This document shows, piece by piece, positions 16,610 through 25,381 of a DNA stretch of 64,000 nt (its first letter is position 1; each line of letters opens with the position of its first letter). The notes below the pieces were generated by a model. It made no database searches. It saw nothing but the letters and a program-made list of their open reading frames with translations, and was not told the origin of the DNA. Position numbers and translations under genes: made by a program. This stretch comes from Roseovarius pacificus (GTDB lineage: Bacteria; Pseudomonadota; Alphaproteobacteria; Rhodobacterales; Rhodobacteraceae), in assembly GCF_900142665.1 (NCBI RefSeq), contig NZ_FRBR01000015.1:32147-96146 (forward strand). The letters run 5' to 3'.

Positions 16610-16739
16610 AGGCGATAGTGCGCCAGCGCCCGGTTTGGGTCGCATGACTGCCCTCCCGTAACAGGCCCCGCAGGGTCGACGGCCCGGCAGGTGGCGAAAG
16701 GAACAGGCGGGGTGGTGTCCGGCATATGCGTTTGCCGGG

Positions 16740-16768
16740 TTGAACGCCCTCGAGCAAAGGACTACGTT
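16740..16768 (+). promoter_or_regulatory. Putative sigma-70 promoter of the thi operon
   Basis: TTGAAC (16740-16745) and TACGTT (16763-16768) are separated by 17 bases. This would start transcription at about 16775, right at the 5' end of the TPP aptamer, which supports the call. Confidence 0.55.
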
Positions 16769-16776
16769 CTGATTCA

Positions 16777-16866
16777 CGATCCGTTGGGGTGCCCTGTGAG
16801 GGGGCTGAGAGGCGTAGCCAACCCATCGAACCTGATCCGGACAATGCCGGCGGAGGGAACGGAGCA
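16777..16866 (+). promoter_or_regulatory. TPP riboswitch (THI element)
   Basis: The conserved TPP aptamer segments are present in order: GGGGTGCCC near 16786, GGCTGAGAGG at 16803-16812, ACCC and GAACCTGAT near 16830-16845, then CCGGACAATGCCGGCGGAGGGAA. It lies upstream of thiD and the rest of the thiamine operon. No U-tract terminator follows, and a hairpin masking the thiD ribosome-binding site does, so translational control is the likely mechanism. Confidence 0.95.
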
Positions 16867-16931
16867 TGACCGAAGGTCCGACATATCAGTTTGACGTCCT
16901 GTGTCTCCTGCCCCCGATGCCGCAGGAGTGA
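16866..16931 (+). CDS. Possible 21-residue leader peptide between TPP riboswitch and thiD
   Basis: ATG at 16866 opens a 22-codon frame (MTEGPTYQFDV...PQE) ending TGA at 16929-16931, immediately after the thiD Shine-Dalgarno. The GGAGGGAACGGAG of the riboswitch 3' strand could serve as its ribosome-binding site. It could couple riboswitch state to thiD translation by unfolding the downstream hairpin. It may equally be a chance frame. Confidence 0.4.
   Translation: MTEGPTYQFDVLCLLPPMPQE
16905..16928 (+). promoter_or_regulatory. Hairpin sequestering the thiD ribosome-binding site
   Basis: CTCCTGC (16905-16911) is perfectly complementary to GCAGGAG (16922-16928), and the latter contains the AGGAG Shine-Dalgarno located seven bases before the thiD ATG at 16936. 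When formed it would block thiD translation; it sits directly behind the TPP aptamer. Confidence 0.75.
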
Positions 16932-16935
16932 GACA

Positions 16936-17739
16936 ATGCAGACACACCCAAAGGCCCTGACAATCGCCGGTTCCGACAGTGGCGGCGGCGCGGGCATTCA
17001 GGCCGACCTGAAAAGTTTTTCCGCCCTTGGCGTTTATGGCGCGAGCGCGATCACCGGTATCACCGCGCAGAACACGACAGGCGTGCAGGCCGTCGAGGCG
17101 GTGAGCGAAAAGATGGTGCGCGCGCAGATTACCTCGGTTCTGGACGATATCGAGATCGGCGCGATCAAGATCGGGATGCTGGGCACACCGGGGATTGTCC
17201 GGGCCGTGGCCGAGGCGCTTGGCGATTACGATGGTTCTGTCGTTCTCGACCCGGTGATGGTGGCAAAATCGGGCGATCCGCTTCTGGCGGACGAGGCCGT
17301 GGCGGCCCTGATCGAATACCTGCTGCCGCGTGCCGATGTGCTGACCCCGAACCTGCCCGAGGCCGCGCGCCTGCTGCAAACCGACGCGGCCGAAACGGCG
17401 CAGGATATCGAGGCGCAAGGGCAGGCCCTGCGAGCATTGGGGGCAAAGGCGGTGTTGATGAAGGGCGGCCATGGGTCGGGCGATATCTGTGTCGATCTGC
17501 TGATCGCCGCCGATGGGACCGAACGGTTCGAGGCGCCGCGTATCCACACCGGCAATACCCACGGGACCGGATGCAGCATGTCTTCGGCCATTGCGGCGGG
17601 GCTGGCCTCGGGGCTGGATCTGCGGGCCGCGACGGCGCGCGCGCATGGCTGGTTGCAGGGGGCGATCCGGGCGGCCGATGGCCTGAATGTCGGGCAGGGG
17701 CACGGCCCGGTTCACCATTTTCACGAGGTGTGGTCATGA
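16936..17739 (+). CDS. thiD: Bifunctional hydroxymethylpyrimidine kinase / phosphomethylpyrimidine kinase
   Basis: 267 aa ribokinase-fold enzyme phosphorylating HMP to HMP-PP for thiamine synthesis. N-terminal LTIAGSDSGGGAGIQADLK, internal LDPVMVAKSGDPLL and C-terminal ATP-binding NTHGTGCSMSSAIAAGLA are diagnostic. The start MQTHPKA is set by AGGAG at 16924-16928. First gene of the TPP-controlled operon; its stop overlaps the thiO start (ATGA). Confidence 0.95.
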   Translation: MQTHPKALTIAGSDSGGGAGIQADLKSFSALGVYGASAITGITAQNTTGVQAVEAVSEKMVRAQITSVLDDIEIGAIKIGMLGTPGIVRAVAEALGDYDGSVVLDPVMVAKSGDPLLADEAVAALIEYLLPRADVLTPNLPEAARLLQTDAAETAQDIEAQGQALRALGAKAVLMKGGHGSGDICVDLLIAADGTERFEAPRIHTGNTHGTGCSMSSAIAAGLASGLDLRAATARAHGWLQGAIRAADGLNVGQGHGPVHHFHEVWS

Positions 17740-18722
17740 CGCAGGACATCACGATCATCGGGGCCGGGGTTGTCGGGCTGTGCGTGGCAACGGAACTGAC
17801 GGCGCGGGGCGTGCCGGTGCGGCTGGTGGATCATCAGGCGCAGCCGGGCCCGCATGCCTGCTCATGGTGGGCCGGTGGCATGTTGACCCCGTTCTGCGAA
17901 GGCGAAACCGCCGAAGAGCCGGTCGTGAGACTGGGGCAGGAGGCGGCCGACTGGTGGGCGCGCGCCGGGGTCGAGGTGCATCGCAAGGGGTCGCTCGTGG
18001 TCACGCTTGGGCGCGACCGGGCCGAGCTGGATCGTTTCGCGCGCAGGACCGAACGGCATAGTCTGCTGGACCGCGATGCCCTGGCCGAGGTCGAGCCGCA
18101 GCTTGACGGGCGGTTCGACCGGGCCCTGTTTTTCAGGGACGAGGCGCATATCGTGCCGCGCCCGGCCCTGACGCATCTGCGCGACCGGTTGGAGGATAAC
18201 GGGATCGAGGTAGCGTCAGAGGCGGTGCATGACGGGCTGACCATCGACTGTCGCGGGCTGGCGGCGCAGGATGTGCTGACGGATTTGCGCGGGGTCAAAG
18301 GCGAAATGGTGATCCTGCGCGCGCCGGATGTCGCATTGTACCGGCCCGTGCGCCTGCTGCATCCGCGTCATCCGCTGTATATCGTGCCGCGCGGTGACGG
18401 GGTGTTCATGCTGGGGGCGACCCAGATCGAAAGCGGCGAGCGTTGCCGCGCGACTTTGCGGTCGGTGGCCGAATTGCTGAATGCGGCCTATGCGCTGCAC
18501 CCCGCTTTTGGCGAGGCCGAGATACTGGAAATCGGCGTCGATGCGCGCCCGGCCTTTCCCGACAATCTGCCGCGCATCCGGCGGCGGGGTGATACGATTT
18601 ACGTCAATGGCCTGTTCCGGCACGGTTTTTTGCTGGCCCCCGCGCTGGCGCGGATGGTGGCGGAACTGGTTCTCGATGGCAAAACACCGGAGGTGATGGA
18701 TGAAGATCAACGTGAACGGTGA
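17736..18722 (+). CDS. thiO: Glycine oxidase ThiO (FAD-dependent)
   Basis: 328 aa DAO-family oxidase. Dinucleotide-binding ITIIGAGVVGLCVATEL at the N-terminus and the C-terminal FRHGFLLAPALARMV are typical. Makes iminoglycine from glycine for the thiazole moiety of thiamine. Overlaps thiD by four bases and thiS by 23 bases, so it is firmly part of the operon. Confidence 0.9.
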   Translation: MTQDITIIGAGVVGLCVATELTARGVPVRLVDHQAQPGPHACSWWAGGMLTPFCEGETAEEPVVRLGQEAADWWARAGVEVHRKGSLVVTLGRDRAELDRFARRTERHSLLDRDALAEVEPQLDGRFDRALFFRDEAHIVPRPALTHLRDRLEDNGIEVASEAVHDGLTIDCRGLAAQDVLTDLRGVKGEMVILRAPDVALYRPVRLLHPRHPLYIVPRGDGVFMLGATQIESGERCRATLRSVAELLNAAYALHPAFGEAEILEIGVDARPAFPDNLPRIRRRGDTIYVNGLFRHGFLLAPALARMVAELVLDGKTPEVMDEDQRER

Positions 18723-18897
18723 AGGCCGGGAAGTCGCGCCCGGCACGCTGGACAAGGTGCTGGACGAGCTTGGCTATGGCGGGGCCAGGGTGGCCACTGC
18801 CATCAATGAAACCTTCGTGCCGACAGCGGCGCGGGGGCAGACCGAACTGAGCGACGGTGACCGGCTGGAAATCGTCGCGCCACGGCAGGGGGGCTGA
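18700..18897 (+). CDS. thiS: Sulfur carrier protein ThiS
   Basis: 65 aa ubiquitin-like protein ending in the Gly-Gly needed for thiocarboxylation (APRQGG). MKINVNGEGREV and ETFVPTAARGQTELSDGDRLEIV match the family. It starts 23 bases inside thiO and stops just before thiG. Confidence 0.93.
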   Translation: MKINVNGEGREVAPGTLDKVLDELGYGGARVATAINETFVPTAARGQTELSDGDRLEIVAPRQGG

Positions 18898-18900
18898 TCC

Positions 18901-19674
18901 ATGGTGGCGTTTTATGGAACCGAGGTGACCTCGCGGCTGATGCTGGGCACGGCGCAATACCCGTCGCCTGCCGTGCTGGAACAGGCGTTTCGCCGGTCGG
19001 GGGCGGGGATCGCGACGGTGTCGGTGCGGCGTGAGGCCGGGGCCGAGCGGGCGGGGGCCGCGTTCTGGGATCTGGTGGCGCAACTGGGGGTGCGGGTTCT
19101 GCCCAATACCGCCGGGTGCCATTCGGTGCGCGAGGCGGTGACGACGGCGCAGATGGCGCGCGAACTGTTTGAAACCAAATGGATAAAGCTGGAAGTGATC
19201 GGCCATGCCGATACCTTGCAGCCCGATCCCTTCGGGCTGGTCGAGGCGGCGCGGATCTTGACCGACGAGGGGTTCGAGGTGTTCCCCTATACCACCGAGG
19301 ATCTGGTGCTGGCCGAGCGGTTGCTGGAGGTCGGATGCAAGGTGTTGATGCCCTGGGGCGCGCCGATCGGAACCGGGCTGGGCCTGACGAATATCTATGG
19401 ATTACGGACACTTAGGGCGCAATTTCCCGATGTGCCGATGGTCGTCGATGCGGGGCTTGGCCTGCCCAGCCAGGCGGCGCGGGCGATGGAGATGGGGTTT
19501 GATGCGGTGTTGCTGAACACGGCGGTGGCGCGGGCGGGCGATCCGGTGGGTATGGCTGAGGGGTTTGCCCGCGCGGTCGAGGCCGGGCGGCTGGCGTATG
19601 AGGCCGATCCGATGGAGCCGCGCGATATGGCGGCGCCATCTACCCCTTTGATCGGAAAGGCATTTCTGGAATGA
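18901..19674 (+). CDS. thiG: Thiazole synthase
   Basis: 257 aa TIM-barrel enzyme that builds the thiazole phosphate from DXP, iminoglycine and ThiS thiocarboxylate. The Schiff-base Lys is in [22 protein letters not shown] and [30 protein letters not shown] bind phosphate. Length is typical. Stop overlaps thiE start by four bases. Confidence 0.95.
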   Translation: MVAFYGTEVTSRLMLGTAQYPSPAVLEQAFRRSGAGIATVSVRREAGAERAGAAFWDLVAQLGVRVLPNTAGCHSVREAVTTAQMARELFETKWIKLEVIGHADTLQPDPFGLVEAARILTDEGFEVFPYTTEDLVLAERLLEVGCKVLMPWGAPIGTGLGLTNIYGLRTLRAQFPDVPMVVDAGLGLPSQAARAMEMGFDAVLLNTAVARAGDPVGMAEGFARAVEAGRLAYEADPMEPRDMAAPSTPLIGKAFLE

Positions 19675-20267
19675 CGCTGGATCGTTTCTATCCGATTTTC
19701 GATGATGTGGACTGGCTGCACAGGATGCTGCCGCTGGGGGTGAAGCTGGTGCAGTTGCGGATCAAGGACCAGCCGGGGCAGATTGTCGCGGATCAGGTCG
19801 CGCAGGCGCGGGACTTGTGCCGGGAACATGGTACGACATTGATTGTAAACGATTATTGGCAGGCGGCGATTGATACGGGTTGTGACTGGGTTCATCTGGG
19901 GCAGGAGGATCTGGACGATGCCGACATCGCGGCGATTCGCCGGGCCGGGATAAAGCTGGGGATCAGCACCCATGATCGGGGCGAACTGGACCGCGCTCTG
20001 GCGCTGGAGCCGGATTATGTGGCGCTTGGGCCGGTCTATCCGACAAAGCTGAAGCAGATGAAATGGCACCGGCAGGGGCTGGAAAAAGTCAGTGAATGGA
20101 AGGGGTTGATCGGTGATCTGCCGCTGGTCGCCATTGGCGGCATGAGTGTCGAGCGGGCGGCTGGCGCGTTTGAGGCCGGGGCCGATATCGTGTCGGTGGT
20201 GACGGATATCACGTGGAACGACGACCCCGAGAACCGGGTGCGCGACTGGCTGAAGGCCACCAGATGA
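19671..20267 (+). CDS. thiE: Thiamine phosphate synthase
   Basis: 198 aa TIM-barrel. Motifs: [64 protein letters not shown] and [26 protein letters not shown]. Joins HMP-PP and thiazole phosphate. Slightly short of the usual 205-215 aa but with all substrate-binding segments. Overlaps both neighbours by four bases. Confidence 0.92.
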   Translation: MTLDRFYPIFDDVDWLHRMLPLGVKLVQLRIKDQPGQIVADQVAQARDLCREHGTTLIVNDYWQAAIDTGCDWVHLGQEDLDDADIAAIRRAGIKLGISTHDRGELDRALALEPDYVALGPVYPTKLKQMKWHRQGLEKVSEWKGLIGDLPLVAIGGMSVERAAGAFEAGADIVSVVTDITWNDDPENRVRDWLKATR

Positions 20268-21229
20268 GCCGCTATGCCCGCCAGATGGCCGTGCCCGGCG
20301 TCGGCGAAGACGGGCAAACCCGTTTACAGGCCGCGCGCCTGTTGGTGGTGGGAGCCGGAGGGCTGGCCGCGCCAGTGCTGCAATACCTTGCCGGGGCCGG
20401 GGTGGGGTATATCCGGCTGGTCGATTGCGACCGGGTGGAGCTGTCAAACCTGCACAGGCAAACGATTTTCCGGGAGCACGATCTGGGCCGGTCCAAGGCG
20501 CGTGCGGCCGCCGATGCGATGCGCGCGCTGAACCCCGAGTGCAGGATCGAGCCGGTCGAGGCCCTGCTGGGCCCGGACAACGCGGCTGATTTTTGCGCGG
20601 GCGTTAACCTTGTGGTCGATTGCGCGGACAGTTTTGCGGTCAGCTATATCCTGTCGGATCATTGCAAGGCTGCGAATGTGCCTCTGATCAGTGCATCCGT
20701 CACGCAAACATCGGGTTATGCGGGCGGATTTTGCTGCGATGCGCCGAGTTTGCGGGCTATCTTCCCGGAATTGCCGCAAAGACTGGGGAGTTGCGCCGAG
20801 GATGGGGTGCTGGGCCCTGTCGTGGGGCTGTTGGGCAGCCTTCAGGCGCAGATGGTCATGGCCGTGGTGATGGGGCTGAAGCCCAGTCCGCTGGGGCAGA
20901 TGGTGACCTGCGATGCGGGGGCCATGCGGTTTGGCGGGTTCCGGTTCGATGGGGCGCCCGAGCCGGACTGGCAGCCCGGTTTCATCGCGCTGGGGGCAAT
21001 GCAAAGCACTGATTTCATTGTGGATTTGCGGGCCGAGGATGAGGCCCCGTTGATCTGCGAAACAGCGCTGCGCCTGCCGGTCGAGGCGTTCGGGCCGGAG
21101 GGGCCGCGCCCGGAAACCGGGCAAAGGGCGGTGATGGTGTGCCGGTCCGGTCTGCGGTCGTGGCAGGCGGCTGAACGGCTGAAACAGGTCTGGGACGGTG
21201 AGATCGTTCTGGTCGCTGCCGGGGACTAG
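20264..21229 (+). CDS. thiF: ThiF-type adenylyltransferase with C-terminal rhodanese-like domain
   Basis: 321 aa. N-terminal E1-like ATP-binding fold (LLVVGAGGLAAPVLQYLAGAGVGYIRLVDCDRVELSNLHRQTIF). The C-terminal part contains a rhodanese active-site loop VMVCRSGLRS near residue 300. It adenylates the ThiS C-terminus and can pass on persulfide sulfur itself. The E1-type CxxC zinc motifs are not obvious. The start overlaps thiE (ATGA). Last gene of the operon; thiC is not in this window. Confidence 0.88.
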   Translation: MSRYARQMAVPGVGEDGQTRLQAARLLVVGAGGLAAPVLQYLAGAGVGYIRLVDCDRVELSNLHRQTIFREHDLGRSKARAAADAMRALNPECRIEPVEALLGPDNAADFCAGVNLVVDCADSFAVSYILSDHCKAANVPLISASVTQTSGYAGGFCCDAPSLRAIFPELPQRLGSCAEDGVLGPVVGLLGSLQAQMVMAVVMGLKPSPLGQMVTCDAGAMRFGGFRFDGAPEPDWQPGFIALGAMQSTDFIVDLRAEDEAPLICETALRLPVEAFGPEGPRPETGQRAVMVCRSGLRSWQAAERLKQVWDGEIVLVAAGD

Positions 21230-21245
21230 GCGGGGAGCAGGCGTT

Positions 21246-21284
21246 TCGTACGTTTTGTACGAGGTGTACGCGGGTTTTGTACGA
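21246..21284. repeat. Cluster of GTACG repeats downstream of thiF
   Basis: Four GTAC cores lie at 21248, 21257, 21266 and 21279. TCGTAC-N5-GTACGA (21246-21262) is a perfect dyad, and TTTTGTACGA occurs at 21253-21262 and again 22 bases later at 21275-21284. The region is between convergent genes, so it is not an obvious promoter operator. Confidence 0.6.
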
Positions 21285-21349
21285 AAATCGGGGGCTTTGG
21301 GGAAAGATGCGCCCATGATGGACGCAACGCGCACAAATTGCGCGAAGCG

Positions 21350-21375
21350 GGCGGGCAAGCCGGAGCCTGCCCGCC
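21350..21375. terminator. Hairpin between thiF and the solute-binding protein gene
   Basis: GGCGGGCA (21350-21357) pairs with TGCCCGCC (21368-21375) across a 10-base loop, ten bases past the stop of the minus-strand gene. No clear T-run, so termination strength is uncertain. Confidence 0.55.
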
Positions 21376-21384
21376 GCGATCGGA

Positions 21385-22527
21385 TCACATGCTGCATTCG
21401 TCGACATAGGCGTTGGAGTGGTCCTCCAGCGCGGTGCCGATGATCTTGTTGGTGAACACGTCACCCTCCTTGATCACCTCACGGACATAAATGTCCTGAA
21501 TGGGGTGATTGTTGGCGGCGAAGGAGAAATCGCCCCGGACGCTGTCGAACTCGGCGGCCTTAAGCGCGGCGCGGAAGGCATCGGCATCCGAAACATCGGC
21601 CTTCGCCATCGCCGAGAGCAGCAGGTTGGCGGTGTCATACCCCTGCGCGGCGTACAGCGAGGGCAGGCGGCCGTATTCCTTCTGGAACTCTTCGACGAAG
21701 GTGGCGTTGGCCGCGTTGTCGATATCCTTGTTCCATTGGCTGGTGTTCTTCACGCCCATCGCCGCATCGCCCACGGCCTGAAGGATGCCCTGATCGAAGC
21801 TGAAGGCCGGGCCGACCACCGGCAGGTCGAGCCCGCTGTCGGCATATTGCTTGAGGAAGGAAATCCCCATGCCGCCGGGCAGGAAGAAAAAGATGCTGTC
21901 GGCGCCGCTGGCGCGGATCTGGGCGATCTCGGCGGCATAGTCTGTCTGCCCGAGCTTGGTATAGACCTCGCCCGCCAGGTCACCGTCATAGAGGCGCTTG
22001 AAGCCTGTCAGGCTGTCCTGACCCGCCGGGTAGTTGGGGGCGAGGATGAAGGGCTTGGTATAGCCCGCATCCCTGACATAGGCGCCTGCGGCCTCGTGCA
22101 GGTTGTCGTTCTGGTAGGAAACCGAGAAATAGTTCGGATTGCAGCCCTTGCCCGCCAGCGCCGAGGGCGCGGCGTTGGTGGACAGGTAGAACTTGCCCTG
22201 CGCGGTGGCGGCGGGCACCACGGCCATGGCGAGGTTGGACCAGACGATGCCGGTCAGCACATCCACCTTTTCGGACTGGATCATCTTGTCGGCCAGTTGC
22301 ACGGCGATGTCGGGCTTGCGCTGATCGTCTTCGACCACGATGTCGAGGTTGTCATTGCCCGCCAGTTTTGCGGCCAGCAGGAAACCGTCGCGCGTGTCGA
22401 TGCCAAGCCCGGCCCCACCGCCGGACAATGTGGTGATCATGCCGACCTTGACCGGCGCGTCCTGCGCCAGGGCCGCGGTGCCGGTCAGCGCCATGCAGGC
22501 GGCGGCCGCAAGTGATTTGAGTTTCAT
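21385..22527 (-). CDS. ABC transporter substrate-binding protein (Leu/Ile/Val-binding family)
   Basis: 380 aa with a signal peptide (MKLKSLAAAACMALTGTAALA). Type I periplasmic-binding fold: VKVGMITTLSGGGAGLGIDTRDGFLLAAKLAG, KVDVLTGIVWSNLAMAVVPAA and the AQGYDTANLLLSAM region. Binds an amino acid, amide or related compound in the periplasm. No permease or ATPase gene is adjacent; the LivG/LivF genes at 1-740 are distant and need not be partners. Forty bases downstream of the AsnC-domain gene. Confidence 0.88.
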   Translation of the reverse strand: MKLKSLAAAACMALTGTAALAQDAPVKVGMITTLSGGGAGLGIDTRDGFLLAAKLAGNDNLDIVVEDDQRKPDIAVQLADKMIQSEKVDVLTGIVWSNLAMAVVPAATAQGKFYLSTNAAPSALAGKGCNPNYFSVSYQNDNLHEAAGAYVRDAGYTKPFILAPNYPAGQDSLTGFKRLYDGDLAGEVYTKLGQTDYAAEIAQIRASGADSIFFFLPGGMGISFLKQYADSGLDLPVVGPAFSFDQGILQAVGDAAMGVKNTSQWNKDIDNAANATFVEEFQKEYGRLPSLYAAQGYDTANLLLSAMAKADVSDADAFRAALKAAEFDSVRGDFSFAANNHPIQDIYVREVIKEGDVFTNKIIGTALEDHSNAYVDECSM

Positions 22528-22567
22528 GTGTTGGTCTCTCCCTTGGTGTTTTTTTGGTGCCGGTGTC

Positions 22568-22804
22568 TCAGAAGGCCTTGAAGGTGAGCGTGGTTTCCGT
22601 GCGCTCGATGCCGTCGATGTCCAGCAGGTGATCGTTGATGTATTTGCCCACGTCCTCGCCGTCGGGGATGTAGAGCTTGAGCAGCAGGTCGAAGGGCCCG
22701 GATGTCGAATAGAGTTCGGAGTGGATTTCGCGCAGGGCGATTTCTTCGGCGATTTTATAGGACTTTCCGGGTTTGCACCGGATGTTGACGAAGACGGGGC
22801 GCAT
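22568..22804 (-). CDS. Stand-alone AsnC/Lrp ligand-binding (RAM) domain protein
   Basis: 78 aa. VFVNIRCKPGKSYKIAEEIA...IHSELYSTSGPFDLLLKLYIPDGEDVGKYINDHLLDIDGIERTETTLTFK is the alpha/beta sandwich RAM domain of Lrp/AsnC regulators without the DNA-binding half. Such proteins form rings and sense amino acids; their outputs are poorly known. The neighbouring binding protein suggests sensing of the same ligand. Confidence 0.85.
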   Translation of the reverse strand: MRPVFVNIRCKPGKSYKIAEEIALREIHSELYSTSGPFDLLLKLYIPDGEDVGKYINDHLLDIDGIERTETTLTFKAF

Positions 22805-22880
22805 GGTCTGACCTCATTTGAATGCGGGCGTATTTAAACGCGAAAGGCGGCTGAATGGAAACCGTGATTTTGGGGCGGGT

Positions 22881-23588
22881 TCAGCCGGGGAAGGCCGCGG
22901 CAAGGGCGATTTCGACCATCGCGGCAAAGCCGGTTTCGCGCTGGTCGCCGGGCAGGGCCTGCCCGGTTTGCAAATGGTCGCTGACGGTCAGAACGGCCAA
23001 GGCGCGGGCCTTGTGGCGGGCGGCCAGCGTGTAGAGCTCGGCGGCTTCCATTTCCACGGCCAGGGTACCGTGGCGGGTGAGCTGGTCTGTCAGGTCGGGG
23101 CGTTCGTCATAGAAGGTGTCGGTGGACCAGATGCCGCCGACATGCGGGGTGACGCCCTGATCCTGCGCGGCGGCGGCGGCGGCCTGCAAAAGGCCCCAGT
23201 CGGCGCAGGGGGCGAAATTCACCTCGCGCAGGATGGTGGAGGAGGGGGTGCCGATAGAACTGGCCGTCATGGCGAGGATCACGTCGCGCAGGGCGACATG
23301 GGGCTGCATCGCGCCGCAGGACCCGATGCGGATCAGGGTGGTCACGCCATACTCGCGGATCAGTTCACTGGCGTAGATCGACAGGCTGGGCATGCCCATG
23401 CCGCTGCCCTGAACGGTCACCGGGTGGCCGCGCCATGTGCCGGTATAGCCCAGCATGCCGCGCACCTCGGTCACGCAGCGCGGCGCGTCGAGAAAGGTTT
23501 CGGCGGCCCATCTGGCGCGCAGCGGGTCGCCGGGCATCAGGACGGTCGGGGCGATGTCGCCGGGGGCGGCGCCGATATGGATGGTCAT
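22881..23588 (-). CDS. deoD: Purine-nucleoside phosphorylase, DeoD type
   Basis: 235 aa, the standard hexameric PNP size. [46 protein letters not shown] and the nucleoside-binding [13 protein letters not shown] followed by TVSDHL are diagnostic. Cleaves purine (deoxy)ribonucleosides with phosphate. Ten bases downstream of the acetyltransferase gene, same strand. Confidence 0.92.
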   Translation of the reverse strand: MTIHIGAAPGDIAPTVLMPGDPLRARWAAETFLDAPRCVTEVRGMLGYTGTWRGHPVTVQGSGMGMPSLSIYASELIREYGVTTLIRIGSCGAMQPHVALRDVILAMTASSIGTPSSTILREVNFAPCADWGLLQAAAAAAQDQGVTPHVGGIWSTDTFYDERPDLTDQLTRHGTLAVEMEAAELYTLAARHKARALAVLTVSDHLQTGQALPGDQRETGFAAMVEIALAAAFPG

Positions 23589-23598
23589 GGGCGGGCCT

Positions 23599-24039
23599 TT
23601 AGCGCTGGTACTTGATGAAGGGCGTCAGGGTGGCGATGCGATCGTAGAGCTTGCGCGCCTCTGCGTTGAAATCCTGTGTCATCCAGTAGACCGAGGGCGT
23701 GCCGTTGGCGTCGGCGGCGCGATAGACGGCCTCGATCAGGGCGCGGCCCACGCCGGTGCCGCGCACGGAGGGGTCGGCGTAGAGATCCTGAAGGTAACAG
23801 ACATCCTCGATCCGCCAGTTATGGGGATGGTAGATGTAATGCACCAGCCCCACGGGGGTGTCGCCCTGCACGGCCAGAAACGCCTGTTGACGGGGGGTGT
23901 CGGGGCTGATCAGGCGGGCGAAGGTGGTTTCATAGACCTCGTCGGGGACGCTGGTTTCGTAGAATTCCAGATAGGCCTTCCACAGGTCGCGCCATGCCGG
24001 TTCGTCGTGATTCTGAAGCGGGCGGATTGTGATGGTCAT
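23599..24039 (-). CDS. GNAT-family N-acetyltransferase
   Basis: 146 aa. Acetyl-CoA-binding motif A reads [21 protein letters not shown] and motif B follows with [12 protein letters not shown]. The start MTITIRPLQ was chosen for AGGAG about seven bases upstream; an in-frame start six codons earlier lacks one. Substrate unknown. Confidence 0.87.
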   Translation of the reverse strand: MTITIRPLQNHDEPAWRDLWKAYLEFYETSVPDEVYETTFARLISPDTPRQQAFLAVQGDTPVGLVHYIYHPHNWRIEDVCYLQDLYADPSVRGTGVGRALIEAVYRAADANGTPSVYWMTQDFNAEARKLYDRIATLTPFIKYQR

Positions 24040-24226
24040 GGCGGGCTCCTTGTGCATGGGTTCGGGTCAGTTTGGCGCGAAATGCGGCCTCATGCCAGCC
24101 GATTGTGCCACGACCGTTCCGGCGTTTTTCCGCTGAGGTGATTTGCACCGTCCGCCGCGATACCCCATGTCGGAACAGGCAGCCCGGTGCATTTGCCGGG
24201 TAACGCAATGCAAACGGAGACATGGA

Positions 24227-24616
24227 TTGACCCTGATACCCAAGATCGCCCCCGTTCTGACCGCCGTCGCGCTGGCGCTGGCGACCCCGCTTGTGGCGCA
24301 GGACAGCGCCCCTGCCGAAATCACTGCGGACAGCATCACCGATACGCAGATCGAGGCCTTTGCCAATGCCGTTATGGCTGTGCAGGCCGTCAGTGAGGAA
24401 TACATGCCGCGCATCCAGCAGGAGCAGGATCAGGAACAGCGGGAAGAAATCATCGCCGAGGCCGAGGCCGCGGCCCTTTCGGCCATCGACGAGGTCGAGA
24501 ACATGACCGCCGAGGAATACCGCGCCATCGGTGGCATCGCCCAGAACGACGAAGAGCTGAATCAGCGCATCATCGCACGACTGGAAGAGATGCAGGCCGA
24601 GGGCGAGGGCGAATAA
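24227..24616 (+). CDS. DUF4168 family secreted protein
   Basis: 129 aa from a TTG start preceded by GGAG at about 7 bases. This start gives a clean signal peptide (MTLIPKIAPVLTAVALALATPLVAQ). The acidic, helical remainder (ITDTQIEAFANAVMAVQAVSEEYMPRI ... NDEELNQRIIARLEEM) fits DUF4168. Function unknown; periplasmic. Two earlier in-frame starts (24143 and 24167) would spoil the signal peptide. Confidence 0.72.
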   Translation: MTLIPKIAPVLTAVALALATPLVAQDSAPAEITADSITDTQIEAFANAVMAVQAVSEEYMPRIQQEQDQEQREEIIAEAEAAALSAIDEVENMTAEEYRAIGGIAQNDEELNQRIIARLEEMQAEGEGE

Positions 24617-24642
24617 GCCTTTCCCCGGATGGAACGACGCGC

Positions 24643-24670
24643 AAAGGCCCGGTCATGCGACCGGGCCTTT
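24643..24670. terminator. Bidirectional intrinsic terminator
   Basis: AAAGGCCCGGTC (24643-24654) and GACCGGGCCTTT (24659-24670) form a perfect 12-bp stem with loop ATGC, between two convergent genes. A and T runs flank it on both sides. Confidence 0.92.
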
Positions 24671-24704
24671 GGTTTTGGTGGGCCGGATCTGTGGGGCTGT
24701 CGCC

Positions 24705-25286
24705 TTATTCGCTCCAGTCGTGAACATGCACGTCACGGCCTGAATGGCCTTCGAGTATCGTGGTCGCCAGGTGTTCGCGTTCCTTGTCGCGGGTGCGCAC
24801 CCACATCAGGATACCGCCGTGCCGGATCTGGTTTTCGTAATAGTCCCTGTGTCGTTTGCTGACGCGGTTGGCCAGAATCGTGCCGATGACGGCGGCGGGG
24901 CTGCCGCCGATCGCAACGGCCGCGATCGAGGCGATCAGGCTGCTGGCGGGGGTCAGCATCGCCAGCATGGCGATGGACGAGCCGACAAAGAAAAAGCCGC
25001 CGGCGATTGCGCCCTCCAACTCGCCCATCGCCTCTTCCGAGACGAAGACCGCGCGGGGCGCGCGTGGATCGTCTTCCAGTTCCGGGGCCTGCCAGAAGGC
25101 CGAGCCGAGTTTTTCTTCCAGAACCTCCTGCCGGGCCAGAAGGCTGATGTCGGAATGGTGAAACCCGACACTGCGCAAATCGTAAAACGCGGTCTGCAAG
25201 TCTTCGAAACTGTCGAAGACGCCGACCGCTTCGGGCACCTTGATGACGGTGACGTGTTCGTTTTGTCCGGGTTCGGGTGATGTCAT
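24705..25286 (-). CDS. Putative stress-related protein with glycine-rich hydrophobic core
   Basis: 193 aa, start preceded by GGAGGACGAC. The N-terminal part (VIKVPEAVGVFDSFEDLQTAFYDLRSVGFHHSDISLLA) resembles the general-stress protein 17M-type domain. Residues about 95-140 are hydrophobic and Gly/Ala-rich (GAIAGGFFFVGSSIAML...IAAVAIGGSPAAVIGTILA), possibly membrane-inserting. The C-terminus (HGGILMWVRTRDKEREHLATTIL) is conserved in such proteins. Function unknown. Confidence 0.7.
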   Translation of the reverse strand: MTSPEPGQNEHVTVIKVPEAVGVFDSFEDLQTAFYDLRSVGFHHSDISLLARQEVLEEKLGSAFWQAPELEDDPRAPRAVFVSEEAMGELEGAIAGGFFFVGSSIAMLAMLTPASSLIASIAAVAIGGSPAAVIGTILANRVSKRHRDYYENQIRHGGILMWVRTRDKEREHLATTILEGHSGRDVHVHDWSE

Positions 25287-25381
25287 GTCGTCCTCCTTGG
25301 CCGTTGTGCGATCCTGACCGATCCGGGACTGGCGAGGTCCGGTCGGTTTGAAATATACAGCATAGAGGGCGCAAATGCTCT

